Positions 41,508 through 50,521 are shown, counted from the first letter of the stretch. The stretch is DNA of 64,000 nucleotides from Moanibacter sp965226025 (GCA_965226025.1 CBDDCD010000003.1:2232001-2296000), one strand, 5' to 3'. Notes: generated from the letters alone by a model not told the origin. Numbers and translations: made by a program.

Positions 41508-42530
41508 ATGAAAAAAGCACTGATAACAGGAATAACAGGACAGGATGGCTCCTACCTGGCGGAGTATCTATTGGAGAAGGGGTACGAGGTGCACGGGATC
41601 ATACGAAGATCCTCCACCTTCAATACCTCTCGAATCGATCATCTCTATCAGGATCCTCACATCAACGGTAACCGAATGTTCCTCCACTACGGGGACCTTG
41701 CGGACGGCGTGCACTTGGTCAAGTTGCTCTACGATTTGACCCCTGACGAGATTTACAATCTAGGAGCGCAGAGCCATGTAAGAGTCTCCTTTGACATTCC
41801 GGAGTATACGGGCGATGTGACGGGGCTGAGCACGGTTCGCATTCTTGAGGCGATACGGGAAGCGGGTCTGGAGGGGAGGATTCGCTTTTACCAAGCCTCC
41901 TCATCGGAGATGTTTGGGAAGGTGCAGGAGGTGCCGCAGTCGGAAACGACGCGTTTCCACCCTCGATCGCCCTACGGTTGCGCAAAGGTGTTTTCCTATT
42001 GGTTGACGGTTAATTACCGAGAGGCCTACAAATTGCATGCGAGCAACGGCATTCTCTTCAATCATGAGTCCCCAAGGAGGGGTGAGACCTTTGTGACCCG
42101 CAAGATCAGTCGAGCCGCTACCCGGATCAAGCTGGGTTTGCAGAGCAAGCTTTACATGGGTAACATGGACGCGCGTCGGGATTGGGGCTACGCTCCGGAG
42201 TATGTCGATGCGATGTGGTTGATGCTCCAGCAGGATGAGCCCGAGGATTACGTGATCGCGACCAACGAAACTCACTCCGTGCAAGAGTTCTGCGAGGTGG
42301 CATTCGGGCTCCTCGACCTCGATTGGCGGGCCTATGTCGAGCACGACACGAGGTATGAGCGGCCTTCGGAGGTCGATCTCCTGATCGGAAACGCATCGAA
42401 GGCGAAGAAGCTCCTCAACTGGGAGGCGAAAGTGACCTTTGAGGGTCTGGTTAAGATCATGGTAGAGGCGGACCTCGCGCTGGCGAAACAGGAGCTCGTC
42501 TTTCAGCAGGCGACGGCGGAGGCCTCCTAG
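41508..42530 (+). CDS. gmd: GDP-mannose 4,6-dehydratase
   Basis: 340 residues from the ATG at 41508; a TTG 15 nt upstream is less likely. The enzyme converts GDP-D-mannose to GDP-4-keto-6-deoxy-D-mannose with NADP(H) in the cytoplasm. The N-terminus has the Rossmann motif (ALITGITGQDGSYLAEYLL), followed by RRSS, NLGAQSHV, the catalytic SSSE (131-134) and Y156-x-x-x-K160 (YGCAK). FNHESPRRGETFVTRKI and MGNMDARRDWGYAPEYV are close to the family consensus, and the length is normal. It is followed by fcl at 138 bp on the same strand; together they supply GDP-L-fucose for surface polysaccharide. A 12-bp inverted repeat (GGAATCTGTCGG) lies in the gap. Confidence 0.95.
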   Translation: MKKALITGITGQDGSYLAEYLLEKGYEVHGIIRRSSTFNTSRIDHLYQDPHINGNRMFLHYGDLADGVHLVKLLYDLTPDEIYNLGAQSHVRVSFDIPEYTGDVTGLSTVRILEAIREAGLEGRIRFYQASSSEMFGKVQEVPQSETTRFHPRSPYGCAKVFSYWLTVNYREAYKLHASNGILFNHESPRRGETFVTRKISRAATRIKLGLQSKLYMGNMDARRDWGYAPEYVDAMWLMLQQDEPEDYVIATNETHSVQEFCEVAFGLLDLDWRAYVEHDTRYERPSEVDLLIGNASKAKKLLNWEAKVTFEGLVKIMVEADLALAKQELVFQQATAEAS

Positions 42531-42668
42531 GAATCTGTCGGGATTTGCATTTTGGACATTTCGAAGGATCCTTTTTCGAGACCGCAGGCGGACGCTGTGC
42601 ACCACGTTGGACCGACAGATTCCTTGCTCCCGGCAAGCTGGGAGGGAGACTGATTAGCCGGAGATCAG

Positions 42669-43619
42669 ATGGGGAAGGAAGACAGGACTTATGTGGCGGG
42701 GCATCAGGGGATGGTGGGTTCGGCGCTGATGCGAAGATTGGGGGAGTCGGGGTTTCGCAACCTCCTCGCCCGGACCCGAATTGAACTGGATCTCTGCGAT
42801 GCAGATGCCGTGAATCGCTTTTTTGAAAAAGAAAGTCCGGAAGTCGTGGTTGTGGCGGCCGCAAAGGTGGGAGGTATCCAGGCGAATGCGACCTATCCCG
42901 CGGAGTTCCTTCGCGTCAACCTGTCGATCGCACTCAACCTCGTTGAAGCCGCCTACCGGCATGGATCGAAACGGTTGCTGTTCCTCGGCAGCTCTTGCAT
43001 TTACCCGCGCGAAGCTCCGCAGCCAATGGCGGAGGATGCCCTTCTTACGAGTCCGCTCGAGCAGACCAACGAGGCCTACGCCATCGCCAAGATTGCCGGC
43101 CTCAAGCTCTGTCAGAAATATCGCCAGCAGTATCGAGTACTCTTTCACTCCGCGATGCCGACCAATCTCTACGGCCCGGGTGACAACTACCACCTGGAAA
43201 ACAGCCACGTGGTACCCGCCCTTATTCGCAAATTCTATGAAGCGAAGGAACGCCACGATCCAGCCGTTGTGCTCTGGGGAACCGGAAAACCGAAGCGTGA
43301 ATTCCTCCATGTGGATGATCTCGCGGACGCGATTCTGCATCTCCTGAAACTTGAATCTCCGCCGGATTGGATCAATGTGGGATCCGGAAAGGACCTGAGT
43401 ATTCTCGACTTGGCCGAAATGATTCGGAGAGTCGTTGGGTACGATGGAGAGATCGAGTTCGATTCATCGAAACCGGATGGTCCTCCGAGAAAGTTACTCG
43501 ACATCTCGCGCCTCGCGGAAACCGGGTGGTCGCCCAATATCAATCTCGAGGACGGCCTCCGATCGACTTACGCCGACTTCCTCGGGAAATTGGAAAAAGA
43601 AGCGCTGCGAGTTTGCTAG
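42669..43619 (+). CDS. fcl: GDP-L-fucose synthase
   Basis: 316 residues. Epimerase-reductase that turns GDP-4-keto-6-deoxymannose into GDP-L-fucose. Visible features: a Rossmann start (TYVAGHQGMVGSALMRRL), AAAKVGGIQANATYPAEF, the catalytic S109-C110 (LGSSCIYP) and Y137-x-x-x-K141 (YAIAK), PTNLYGPGDNYHLENSHVVP, and GTGKPKREFLHVDDLADA. All are as expected for the family, and the length is normal. It forms a pathway pair with gmd. Its last codons (GTT TGC TAG) lie inside the palindrome shared with the convergent pncA gene. Confidence 0.95.
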   Translation: MGKEDRTYVAGHQGMVGSALMRRLGESGFRNLLARTRIELDLCDADAVNRFFEKESPEVVVVAAAKVGGIQANATYPAEFLRVNLSIALNLVEAAYRHGSKRLLFLGSSCIYPREAPQPMAEDALLTSPLEQTNEAYAIAKIAGLKLCQKYRQQYRVLFHSAMPTNLYGPGDNYHLENSHVVPALIRKFYEAKERHDPAVVLWGTGKPKREFLHVDDLADAILHLLKLESPPDWINVGSGKDLSILDLAEMIRRVVGYDGEIEFDSSKPDGPPRKLLDISRLAETGWSPNINLEDGLRSTYADFLGKLEKEALRVC

Positions 43620-43654
43620 CCCTGAAATCTGGGAAGATTTCAGGGCTAGCAAAC
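43611..43654. terminator. Palindrome shared by the convergent fcl and pncA 3' ends
   Basis: 20-bp perfect arms (GTTTGCTAGCCCTGAAATCT) around a GGGA loop. Both stop codons lie within it, so fcl and pncA both end with Val-Cys-stop. It probably ends transcription from both sides, though no U-tract follows. Confidence 0.7.
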
Positions 43655-44197
43655 TTCAACACCCGCTGCCTTCATTTCCTCGATCGCGTTTGAGATGTCG
43701 TCCGTTTGGAGTCCGACGCCGCGACAGGCATGGAGGAGAACGCGCGTCTTGAAATTCGCCTTTTGGGAGGCATCGATGGCCGTTGCCTTGACGCAGTAAT
43801 CGGTTGCTATGCCGACGACGTCGACCTCTGCGATCTGATGGGCCCGTAGTAGTTCGGCCAAGCCGTTGCTGCTTCCCTTCTCATCGTAGAACCCGCTGTA
43901 ACTGTCGGCGTGGGAAGCGAATCCCTTGCGAATCACGGCCTGGACATGCTTCGTATCGAAGAGGGGATGAAGGTCGGCGCCGGGAGATCCGGCAACGCAG
44001 TGCGCCGGCCAGTTGTCAAATGAAATGTGGTCTTCCGGGTGCCAATCCTGGGTTGCCACAACGTAGTCGTATCTCCCCTCCGCCGCGAGCTCGTTGATCG
44101 GCCCGAGCACCTCATCCGCTCCCTTTACCGCAAGCGCGCCGCCAGGCATGAAGTCGTTGTTCAGATCAACGATGATGAGTGCTCTGCGGGTGGGCAT
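43646..44197 (-). CDS. pncA: Nicotinamidase
   Basis: 183 residues. Hydrolyses nicotinamide to nicotinate and ammonia in NAD salvage. The catalytic triad is visible as D11 (IVDLNNDF), K91 (VIRKGF) and C135 (ATDYCV), with metal ligands around D51, H53 and H57 (TQDWHPEDH). The length is close to that of bacterial PncA. It lies downstream of pncB on the same strand, the next enzyme in the pathway, separated by 444 bp that include a 38-unit tandem repeat beginning 3 bp before its start codon. The usual Shine-Dalgarno position is therefore repeat sequence. Confidence 0.93.
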   Translation of the reverse strand: MPTRRALIIVDLNNDFMPGGALAVKGADEVLGPINELAAEGRYDYVVATQDWHPEDHISFDNWPAHCVAGSPGADLHPLFDTKHVQAVIRKGFASHADSYSGFYDEKGSSNGLAELLRAHQIAEVDVVGIATDYCVKATAIDASQKANFKTRVLLHACRGVGLQTDDISNAIEEMKAAGVEVC

Positions 44198-44198
44198 G

Positions 44199-44466
<268 letters not shown>

Positions 44467-44553
44467 AGTATAGAGGGGTTGATTGGGAGTCAAGGCGGTA
44501 GTCGAGATTCCTCGGATTTGGGATCTGTCGGCTTCGTGTCGATCAACCGAAGC

Positions 44554-44635
44554 TGTAGCCGAGCCCGCAAGGACGCGGACGCAAGAGACCAAGTCTATGT
44601 TCGAATCAACCGCGTCCATTGCGGACGCGGCTACA
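44554..44635. repeat. REPIN-like inverted repeat, family B
   Basis: Two inverted ~26-bp arms (TGTAGCCGCGTCCGCAATGG type; the left arm is diverged), each a hairpin of the form GCGTCC-GCAAT-GGACGC. It lies in the pncB-pncA gap, 6 bp from the pncB stop. Confidence 0.65.
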
Positions 44636-44641
44636 AATCGG

Positions 44642-45829
44642 TCAGCGGGTTTTCCGATCTTCCATCGCGCGTTCGATTGCAGTGAGCGATTCATGAATCG
44701 CGCTCTTCGGACCGCTCGCCTTGGAAGGGTCATCGCTGATCTTGGCGACCGGCCGGCCGTTAATGCTGGACATTTTTATGACCATGTTGAGGGCGGGACT
44801 ACCTGGAAAGTCGTTGGTGAAGTGCGTTCCGATTCCGAACAGGGGTTGGATTTCGCCTCCTACTCTTTCTTGTATTGCGATGGCGCGATCGACATCGAGG
44901 CTGTCGCTGAATACCGCCTTCCTGGTTGAGGGATCGATCCCCTCATCGTGGTAGAAGCCGATCACTTTTTCCGCGAACGGAAAGGGACTCTCACTGTCAT
45001 GGCGTACTCCTTCGTACTGTTGAGCGAGTGGTCCGGAGAACTCTTTAAGAAAGAGGTCCGTGGTGTAGGTGTCGGTGAGGGCAATGAGAAGCCTGTCCCC
45101 ATAGATCTCCCTCCAAACATGGAGGGCTTTGCGATTGGCTCCCGAAACTCCAAAAAGTCCTGCATGGGCCATGATCCACTCATGCGCCATGGTCCCGATG
45201 GGAGGAATCCCGAACTCTCGAGCCAGGTGCATGTTGCTGGTACCGAGAAAGAACCCTCTTCGTTCTCCCTCCAGGCTCGTGAAGGCTTCGACGACGGCAC
45301 GGTGCAGGGCGGAGCTGCGTCTTCGCCTGGTCCCGAAATCGGTAAAGCGGCACCCCGCCTCCGCCAGTCGGGTCCCTTTGGTGAGGGTCTTTTCAAGGTA
45401 GAGATCAAAGCTCTTATCCCACGCCCTCTCTACGGTCTCAAAGTAGACCTCGCTGATCAGAGCCATCAGCGGCACTTCCCAAAGGATGGTCTCTAACCAG
45501 CGACCCGCAATCTCGATCCTCAGGCGCGATCCATCAACGAGCTCCAAACTGACCTGAGACGGAAGCAGCAGAAAGGAGGCAAGAAACTCGAGAAAGCCTG
45601 TCTTGAACAGGCCCTGAGTCTCCAGCCAATTCCTCTCGTCAGGGCTGAGGCGTAAGTCCCGGAAAACCAATAGCTCGTCGCTGAGTCGATCGCAAAACTC
45701 GTGGTTGAATTTGTCGCTCGGCCTGCGATTGATGAACTCGTAGGTAACCGTCGCATCGGGGTATCTCTCCCAGACCGCCTGCATCATGGTCAGCTTGTAG
45801 AGATCGTTGTCCAGAAGGCTCGAGATCAT
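44642..45829 (-). CDS. pncB: Nicotinate phosphoribosyltransferase
   Basis: 395 residues from the ATG at 45829; the frame extends 24 codons upstream, but the family begins at SSLLDNDLYKLTMMQAV. It makes nicotinate mononucleotide from nicotinate and PRPP with ATP hydrolysis. Family phrases: YEFINRR, FLEF, ISEVYFE, FTDFGTRRRRSSALHRAVVE, GTSNMHLAREFGIPPIGTMA, SDSLDVDRA, and FGIGTHFTND for phosphate binding. The length is normal for the bacterial type. With pncA it forms a two-step nicotinamide salvage route. The C-terminus (SAIHESLTAIERAMEDRKTR) is complete. Confidence 0.95.
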   Translation of the reverse strand: MISSLLDNDLYKLTMMQAVWERYPDATVTYEFINRRPSDKFNHEFCDRLSDELLVFRDLRLSPDERNWLETQGLFKTGFLEFLASFLLLPSQVSLELVDGSRLRIEIAGRWLETILWEVPLMALISEVYFETVERAWDKSFDLYLEKTLTKGTRLAEAGCRFTDFGTRRRRSSALHRAVVEAFTSLEGERRGFFLGTSNMHLAREFGIPPIGTMAHEWIMAHAGLFGVSGANRKALHVWREIYGDRLLIALTDTYTTDLFLKEFSGPLAQQYEGVRHDSESPFPFAEKVIGFYHDEGIDPSTRKAVFSDSLDVDRAIAIQERVGGEIQPLFGIGTHFTNDFPGSPALNMVIKMSSINGRPVAKISDDPSKASGPKSAIHESLTAIERAMEDRKTR

Positions 45830-45831
45830 GG

Positions 45832-45977
45832 GTTTCGAATTTCGATTACGCTTGAGATTGCGAATCTCGATACGAAACCAACGGCATCCGATCAGCAGCA
45901 ATCGAGCTTCGCAATCGCATGCGTAATCGACGGCCCTGTTTCGAGTTTCGATTACGTTCTAGATTACGGATTTCGAT
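45832..45977. repeat. Two diverged 40-bp direct repeats upstream of pncB
   Basis: GTTTCGAATTTCGATTACG... at 45832-45871 and GTTTCGAGTTTCGATTACG... at 45938-45977, about 33 of 40 bases identical. The rest of 45978-46207 has no gene I can support. Confidence 0.5.
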
Positions 45978-46207
45978 TGGCCGTGAATAATCCCCTTAAT
46001 CTAGTAATCAATCAACGTAATCGTAAGCGCAATCGACGATCGAAGAGTCGAGTATCAATGTCGAGCATTGGCGAAGAGCGAATGTGTTCCGCCATTCAGC
46101 TCTCTCCGTGGGGAGAGGGATAGAACGCAAACTTGGACAGTTTATGCTTGTTCTGCCATGCGCCTTATTGGATATTTTGAATTCGGAACTAAAGGGAACA
46201 TAGGCAA

Positions 46208-47182
46208 ATGAAACTCGTATCTTTTACTCATAAGGGCGTCGACTCAATCGGCGCTGTCATCGGGAACGACGGCATCGTGGTCAATCTTGCAATCGCGGAT
46301 CAGGCAGTCGCGAGAAGAGAGAAACGGAAAGTGCATCCTTACTTCTCCGACATGATCGCGCTCTTGGAAGCGGGAGCGAAAGGGATGAAGGCGGCAAGGG
46401 GAGCAGTGGCAACGGTTGTCAAGAACCGCGGTGAATCCCCCAAAGCGGATGGTAGGCTGTTGCATCGACTGAGCTCGGTTCGATTACGAGCGCCGGTCCC
46501 ACATCCCCGCGCCATCTACTGTCTGGCCGGAAACTACCAGGATCACATCGAAGAGGGCGGCAAGAGGATGGAGATCCAGGATAAGGAGACGCCACGGGTC
46601 TTCATGAAGCCGCCGGCGACAACTGTGATTGGTCCGGGCGATCGCATTCTGATACCTCCGATTGCGAGGTCGATCGATTGGGAGGGCGAACTCGCCGTCG
46701 TGATGGGCCTCAAGACAAAGGGCGTGAAGGCGTCCAGGGCTCTGCGCTACGTTGCCGGCTATACGGTTATGAATGATGTGTCGGAGCGAAATCTGCTCAT
46801 CAAAAAACGAACGGAGAATCGGGAACGAGATCTGTGGTTCGACTGGTTGAACGGCAAGTGGCTCGACACGGCCGGTCCTCAGGGTCCGTGGATCGTGACC
46901 AAGGACGAGATCCCCGATCCGCAGGTGCTCGATATCAGCACCTACATCAACGGCGAGCGCCGACAGCACAACAATACCGGCCAGATGCTCTACCGGGTGA
47001 CCCAGATAATCGAATACATTTCCGCCTTTCTCACTCTGCAGCCGGGTGACCTCATCAGCACCGGTACGGTTTCGGGAGTTGGTGCGACAACCGGCGAATT
47101 TCTTAAACCCGGAGACCGCGTCGAGATCGAGATCTCGGGAATAGGGACACTCCGGAATAAGGTCGCCGCCAGCCGGAAATAA
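46208..47182 (+). CDS. Fumarylacetoacetate hydrolase-family protein
   Basis: 324 residues. C-C bond hydrolase or decarboxylase/isomerase acting on a 2,4-diketo or 2-oxo-alkenoate acid. The C-terminal domain (~100-320) has the family's metal-binding acidic residues in context: IDWEGELAVVMG (the E-x-E pair), GYTVMNDVSERN, and D/K phrases (FMKPPATTVIGPGD; LQPGDLISTGTVSGVG). The N-terminal ~95 residues are the usual smaller domain. It opens a same-strand run of metabolic genes to 51550. Candidate substrates include diketo-deoxy sugar acids; the neighbours do not settle which. Confidence 0.9.
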   Translation: MKLVSFTHKGVDSIGAVIGNDGIVVNLAIADQAVARREKRKVHPYFSDMIALLEAGAKGMKAARGAVATVVKNRGESPKADGRLLHRLSSVRLRAPVPHPRAIYCLAGNYQDHIEEGGKRMEIQDKETPRVFMKPPATTVIGPGDRILIPPIARSIDWEGELAVVMGLKTKGVKASRALRYVAGYTVMNDVSERNLLIKKRTENRERDLWFDWLNGKWLDTAGPQGPWIVTKDEIPDPQVLDISTYINGERRQHNNTGQMLYRVTQIIEYISAFLTLQPGDLISTGTVSGVGATTGEFLKPGDRVEIEISGIGTLRNKVAASRK

Positions 47183-47195
47183 ATGGTGAGAATCG

Positions 47196-47663
47196 ATGCA
47201 AGGCGCGGCGTTATCATATTGGGATTCTCTTGATCAGGGGGTCAATGCGGCTGTTTCGAACGGGAGGCTCGGGACACCTGTTTTCGTCCGCTGGACCCTG
47301 CTGGCGGCGGACGGCGCGGAATCAGTCGAAGGATATCTCTGTCAGATGGCGGGGCGAGTCGCGGCCTGGTTTGGAGCCCCTCCGGAGCGAGTCTACTCGT
47401 TGAGGACAGAGGGCTCCGGCGGCATATCTGTCAGTTTGGAGTTTGATGCCGGGCAGACGGCACTGCTCACCGCCGGACTCTCCCATGGGCGACCTTCGGT
47501 CGACTTCATCCTCCTCGGCAACGAGGGAGCCGCCTACAAACATGAACATCTGATCGGGGTGACCGGAAGCGACTTTAGGGCCGACGACTCTGAAGTTTCA
47601 AAGAGCGTTAAGTCCCTCCTCCACGAATCCCTCAGCACTGGAAAGGCGGCGTGCGCGCGGTGA
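47196..47663 (+). CDS. Hypothetical protein between the FAH and Gfo/Idh genes
   Basis: 155 residues, starting 13 bp after the FAH gene. I do not recognise a family with confidence. The pattern (GGISVSLEFDAGQTALLTAG; PSVDFILLGNEGAAYKHEHL) resembles the second domain of Gfo/Idh/MocA oxidoreductases, where beta strands test a sugar and a gene-product phrase reports an ILLG/GT.G element. It has no Rossmann domain. It may be a detached C-terminal domain partner of the oxidoreductase encoded next. Confidence 0.6.
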   Translation: MQGAALSYWDSLDQGVNAAVSNGRLGTPVFVRWTLLAADGAESVEGYLCQMAGRVAAWFGAPPERVYSLRTEGSGGISVSLEFDAGQTALLTAGLSHGRPSVDFILLGNEGAAYKHEHLIGVTGSDFRADDSEVSKSVKSLLHESLSTGKAACAR

Positions 47664-47694
47664 GGTTTGCGAATACCGTCGGGTTCCAAAAAGA

Positions 47695-47759
47695 CGAAAT
47701 GCTCACACATTCCGCTACCCTCCGAATCGGTTCTTGTAGCGGAATGCGTCAGCATTTCG
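47695..47759. repeat. Inverted repeat, family D copy 1
   Basis: 24-bp arms (CGAAATGCTCACACATTCCG...) inverted with two mismatches around ~17 nt. A related half-element is at 59176. Confidence 0.6.
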
Positions 47760-47773
47760 AATCAGGAGATTAA

Positions 47774-48934
47774 ATGTTCGACCCCCGCCACGGCGTCCTT
47801 CTTATCTCCGGTCTCCGGACCCATCAGGAGAACTACGCCTCCCTGTTCCAATCCGATTCGAGGTGCCGGATAATCGCAATGAGTGACGAGCCGGACGTGG
47901 GAAGGGAGCGAGCGGAGTGGAATCGGATGCTGGCCGAGGAATTCAATATACCTCTGGTTCCCGATCTCGATGAAGCACTCCAGATGCCGGGCGTCGATAT
48001 TGTATCGGTCTGCGCGGAGCCGGAGCGCAGGGCCAGAGTTGTGGCAAAATGCGCGCGAGCCGGGAAGCATGTCTACATCGACAAACCGATGACGCCCTAT
48101 CTGGCGGCCGCAGATGACGCGGTCAGGGCGGTTGAAGAGTCCGGCGTGAGGAGTCAGATGTTCAGTTTTATTAGCAAAGCGTGGTGTCGTCGGGCGCGTT
48201 CCATTGTGGATTCCGGAGAGTTGGGTGAGTTGGAGGCTATCCATGCCGATTGGCTCTTCGGGAAGGGCCAACCGGGTTCGGCCGATCTGACGAAGAAGCG
48301 CGTTCAGCCATACCCGTGCGACCGTTTTTCCTTCGTCGACTCAAAGGCCGAATTCTACGCCATCGGAGTCTACGCCCTGGGGCTCATATGCTGGCTGGCC
48401 AGAGACCGCGTTCGCTCCGTCTATGGTTGCACCAGAAATTACTTTTTCGATGCCCACCAAAGGAACGGGCAGGAGGATTTTGGCGCCGTTTCCCTCCAGC
48501 TCGAAAGTGGAATCGTCTCAACTGTAACGGGTGGGAGAATCGGTTGGACGAGCCATCCCGACTCGGGCGAAAATAAAGTCTACCTGATTGGCAGCAAAGG
48601 ATCGCTCTGCATCGATGGGAATCGAATGCGTCTGGAGACTTTTTCAAGGGCCGCGCCATGGACTCCACCGGAGCCGCATCCCGGGGATCCCATGGGATTC
48701 TGGTCTTCGTCAAACAAAGAGTCGGGAGCGTTGCCCAAAGAGAGTTGGGCGATCCTTCCGCTGGAAGCGGATGAGCCGAACGACGCCTCCAGCTTTGTTG
48801 ATTGTATCGAGAACCAAGAGGAGAGCGAAATGAACGCCGCCGTCGCCGCCCACCTGACCGAGATCCTGCTGGCGGGTTACAAGTCGGCGGCTTCCGGTGA
48901 AGTCGTCGAACTGCCTTTGGAAAGAGGCGAGTAA
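47774..48934 (+). CDS. Gfo/Idh/MocA-family oxidoreductase
   Basis: 386 residues. NAD(P)-dependent sugar or inositol-type dehydrogenase by family. The N-terminal nucleotide-binding half is present but its glycine motif is altered (GVLLISGLRTHQENYASLF instead of G-x-G-x-x-G). It is followed by DIVSVCAEPERRARVVAKCA and the D-K-P-M catalytic-lysine motif (residues ~104-107; usually E-K-P). The second half has the open beta-sheet (DFGAVSLQLESGIVSTVTGG). The missing glycine motif may mean weak or unusual cofactor binding. The gene follows the small hypothetical protein and precedes a NUDIX gene at 198 bp; that gap shows nothing but simple sequence. Confidence 0.85.
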   Translation: MFDPRHGVLLISGLRTHQENYASLFQSDSRCRIIAMSDEPDVGRERAEWNRMLAEEFNIPLVPDLDEALQMPGVDIVSVCAEPERRARVVAKCARAGKHVYIDKPMTPYLAAADDAVRAVEESGVRSQMFSFISKAWCRRARSIVDSGELGELEAIHADWLFGKGQPGSADLTKKRVQPYPCDRFSFVDSKAEFYAIGVYALGLICWLARDRVRSVYGCTRNYFFDAHQRNGQEDFGAVSLQLESGIVSTVTGGRIGWTSHPDSGENKVYLIGSKGSLCIDGNRMRLETFSRAAPWTPPEPHPGDPMGFWSSSNKESGALPKESWAILPLEADEPNDASSFVDCIENQEESEMNAAVAAHLTEILLAGYKSAASGEVVELPLERGE

Positions 48935-49132
48935 ACGGAAGATAGGGGACCATGGTCTCCCGAATGCTCGCGAATGCGAATCCGCGCTAAAACTCGTTAT
49001 TTCGAACGATTCCAAACGGAAGATCGCAAAGGGCACGAAGGATAGTTGTCATGGTGTTTTCTTCGTTTCCTTCGCGTCCTTCTGTAGAACATAACCCTCT
49101 CCTGATAACTTTCAGCCTCAAGACAATCTGAA

Positions 49133-49672
49133 ATGGGCAGCCGCATCCCCGAGAACCCCGAGTTCGTTGACCCAACTCCCGGCGCACCGCCTGCAAACCT
49201 CTTCCGTATCAAGGAAGGCGACGGCAGACTATTCCACGCGTATGAGTACCCGCACCCTTCGGTATCGGCCACGATCGCAATCTACAGCCGGACGAGAAGT
49301 GCCTTTTTGTTAACCGTTCGGGATAACGACCCGTTTGCGGGCGCCCTTGCCTTTCCCGGAGGATTCCTTGAAGTCGGAATTGAAAACACCGAAGAAACTG
49401 CGGTCCGTGAAATCAAGGAAGAAACCGGAATCGAGCTCTCTCCGGAGAATCTAAAGCTTGTCGACGTTCGCTCCCAGCGCGATCGAGATCCCCGGGACCA
49501 CGTTGTCGACGTCGGTTTTCTGGCTGAGATCGATGACGCCGAGGCCACCGCTCGCGATGAAGTGCGCGAGATCCGTTGGGCAACGGAAGTGGAGATCGAA
49601 CGATCGCCACTCGCCTTCGATCACCACCTCTTCTGGGCCAATATTCAACGTTTTCGGAGAGGTAGGCTGTAG
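49133..49672 (+). CDS. NUDIX hydrolase (ADP-ribose pyrophosphatase-like)
   Basis: 179 residues. The NUDIX box is GGFLEVGIENTEETAVREIK followed by EETGI (residues ~76-100), one residue longer than the commonest spacing but found in some subfamilies. Its REIKEE core binds the metal ion. The beta-strand contexts SATIAIYSRTRSAFLLTVRD and DVRSQRDRDPRDHVVDVGFL fit ADP-ribose or sugar-nucleotide pyrophosphatases. The N-terminal ~35 residues (FVDPTPGAPPANLFRI) may be a capping segment. It could serve housecleaning of NAD breakdown products; no closer function can be read. Confidence 0.85.
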   Translation: MGSRIPENPEFVDPTPGAPPANLFRIKEGDGRLFHAYEYPHPSVSATIAIYSRTRSAFLLTVRDNDPFAGALAFPGGFLEVGIENTEETAVREIKEETGIELSPENLKLVDVRSQRDRDPRDHVVDVGFLAEIDDAEATARDEVREIRWATEVEIERSPLAFDHHLFWANIQRFRRGRL

Positions 49673-49676
49673 TTGA

Positions 49677-49720
49677 AACGTGACAATTAAATCGACGGCC
49701 GTCGATTTAATTGTCACGTT
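49677..49720. terminator. Perfect 44-nt palindrome between the NUDIX and DUF59 genes
   Basis: 22-bp arms with no loop, centred on CGACGG/CCGTCG, starting 4 nt after the NUDIX stop. No U-tract. It may be a terminator or a protein-binding site. Confidence 0.55.
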
Positions 49721-49732
49721 CTTGCAGAGTCC

Positions 49733-50509
49733 ATGAGGCAAGACATTGAGTGCAGTTTCGCGCCCGGCAATGATGGCGAGGTCATCCTGGCGGCATTGAG
49801 CGAGGTTCTGGACCCGGAGCTGGATGAGCCGGTCCTTGAGCTGGGATTTATCCGATCTCTGGAGGTTCAAGAGGGCCACGCGACGGTCACTTTAGGACTG
49901 CCGACGAGCTGGTGTGCAGCAAATTTTGCCTATATCATGGCGGAGGATATTCGACGGGCGCTCCTTGGTGTCGACCATATTGAAGACGTCACTGTCCGTC
50001 TCGGAGACCATTTTTCAGGGGAGGAAATTGAGACGGCGGTGAATAGCGGAAGACCATTTGCCGAGGCGTTTCCGGCTGAGGGCGGCGGCAGTCTTGGGCC
50101 ACTGCGCGGCTTCTTTTTCCAGAAGGGATTCACCGTTCGCCAAGAACGCATGTTGCGGGATCTGAAATCGGCCGGGTTTTCGCCCGAGGATGTCTGCGCG
50201 CTGCGGGTCGGCGACGTTGCTTTGAAGGGTGACGCATGTATGGTCCGGCGAGCGGATGCGAAACCAGTGAGGGTGGGGTCCGCGGAGACGGCGCGTCGAT
50301 ATCTTGAGCGCCGTAGACAAGTCGGACTCGATGAGAGAGCCTCGGCACGGTTGATCGTCGACTTTAACGGCCGACCGTTGTCAGTTGAGCGGTTTAAGGC
50401 CTATTGTGAGGCGGCTCGTACGGTGCGAATTTCGATGGAAGCGAATGGCACATTCTGTCGTGCGGTGTTGGCGCGGCGTAAAAAGGCGACTTCCGAGCAT
50501 TCAAACTAG
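49733..50509 (+). CDS. DUF59/MIP18-family metal-sulfur cluster assembly protein
   Basis: 258 residues. Residues ~12-100 form a DUF59 domain (LSEVLDPELDEPVLELGFIR, then VTLGLPTSWCAANFAYIMAE with one Cys). In iron-sulfur and di-iron systems this domain carries or assembles metal centres. The remainder is Arg-rich with no family I recognise (FTVRQERMLRDLKSAGFSPE). The neighbour 12 bp downstream is an amidohydrolase. The same two-gene pairing is known to me from propane/soluble di-iron monooxygenase clusters of actinobacteria (prm/mim), where it is linked to hydroxylase maturation. No monooxygenase gene is in this window. A good Shine-Dalgarno lies before the partner gene. Confidence 0.8.
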   Translation: MRQDIECSFAPGNDGEVILAALSEVLDPELDEPVLELGFIRSLEVQEGHATVTLGLPTSWCAANFAYIMAEDIRRALLGVDHIEDVTVRLGDHFSGEEIETAVNSGRPFAEAFPAEGGGSLGPLRGFFFQKGFTVRQERMLRDLKSAGFSPEDVCALRVGDVALKGDACMVRRADAKPVRVGSAETARRYLERRRQVGLDERASARLIVDFNGRPLSVERFKAYCEAARTVRISMEANGTFCRAVLARRKKATSEHSN

Positions 50510-50521
50510 AAGGAGAGAACA

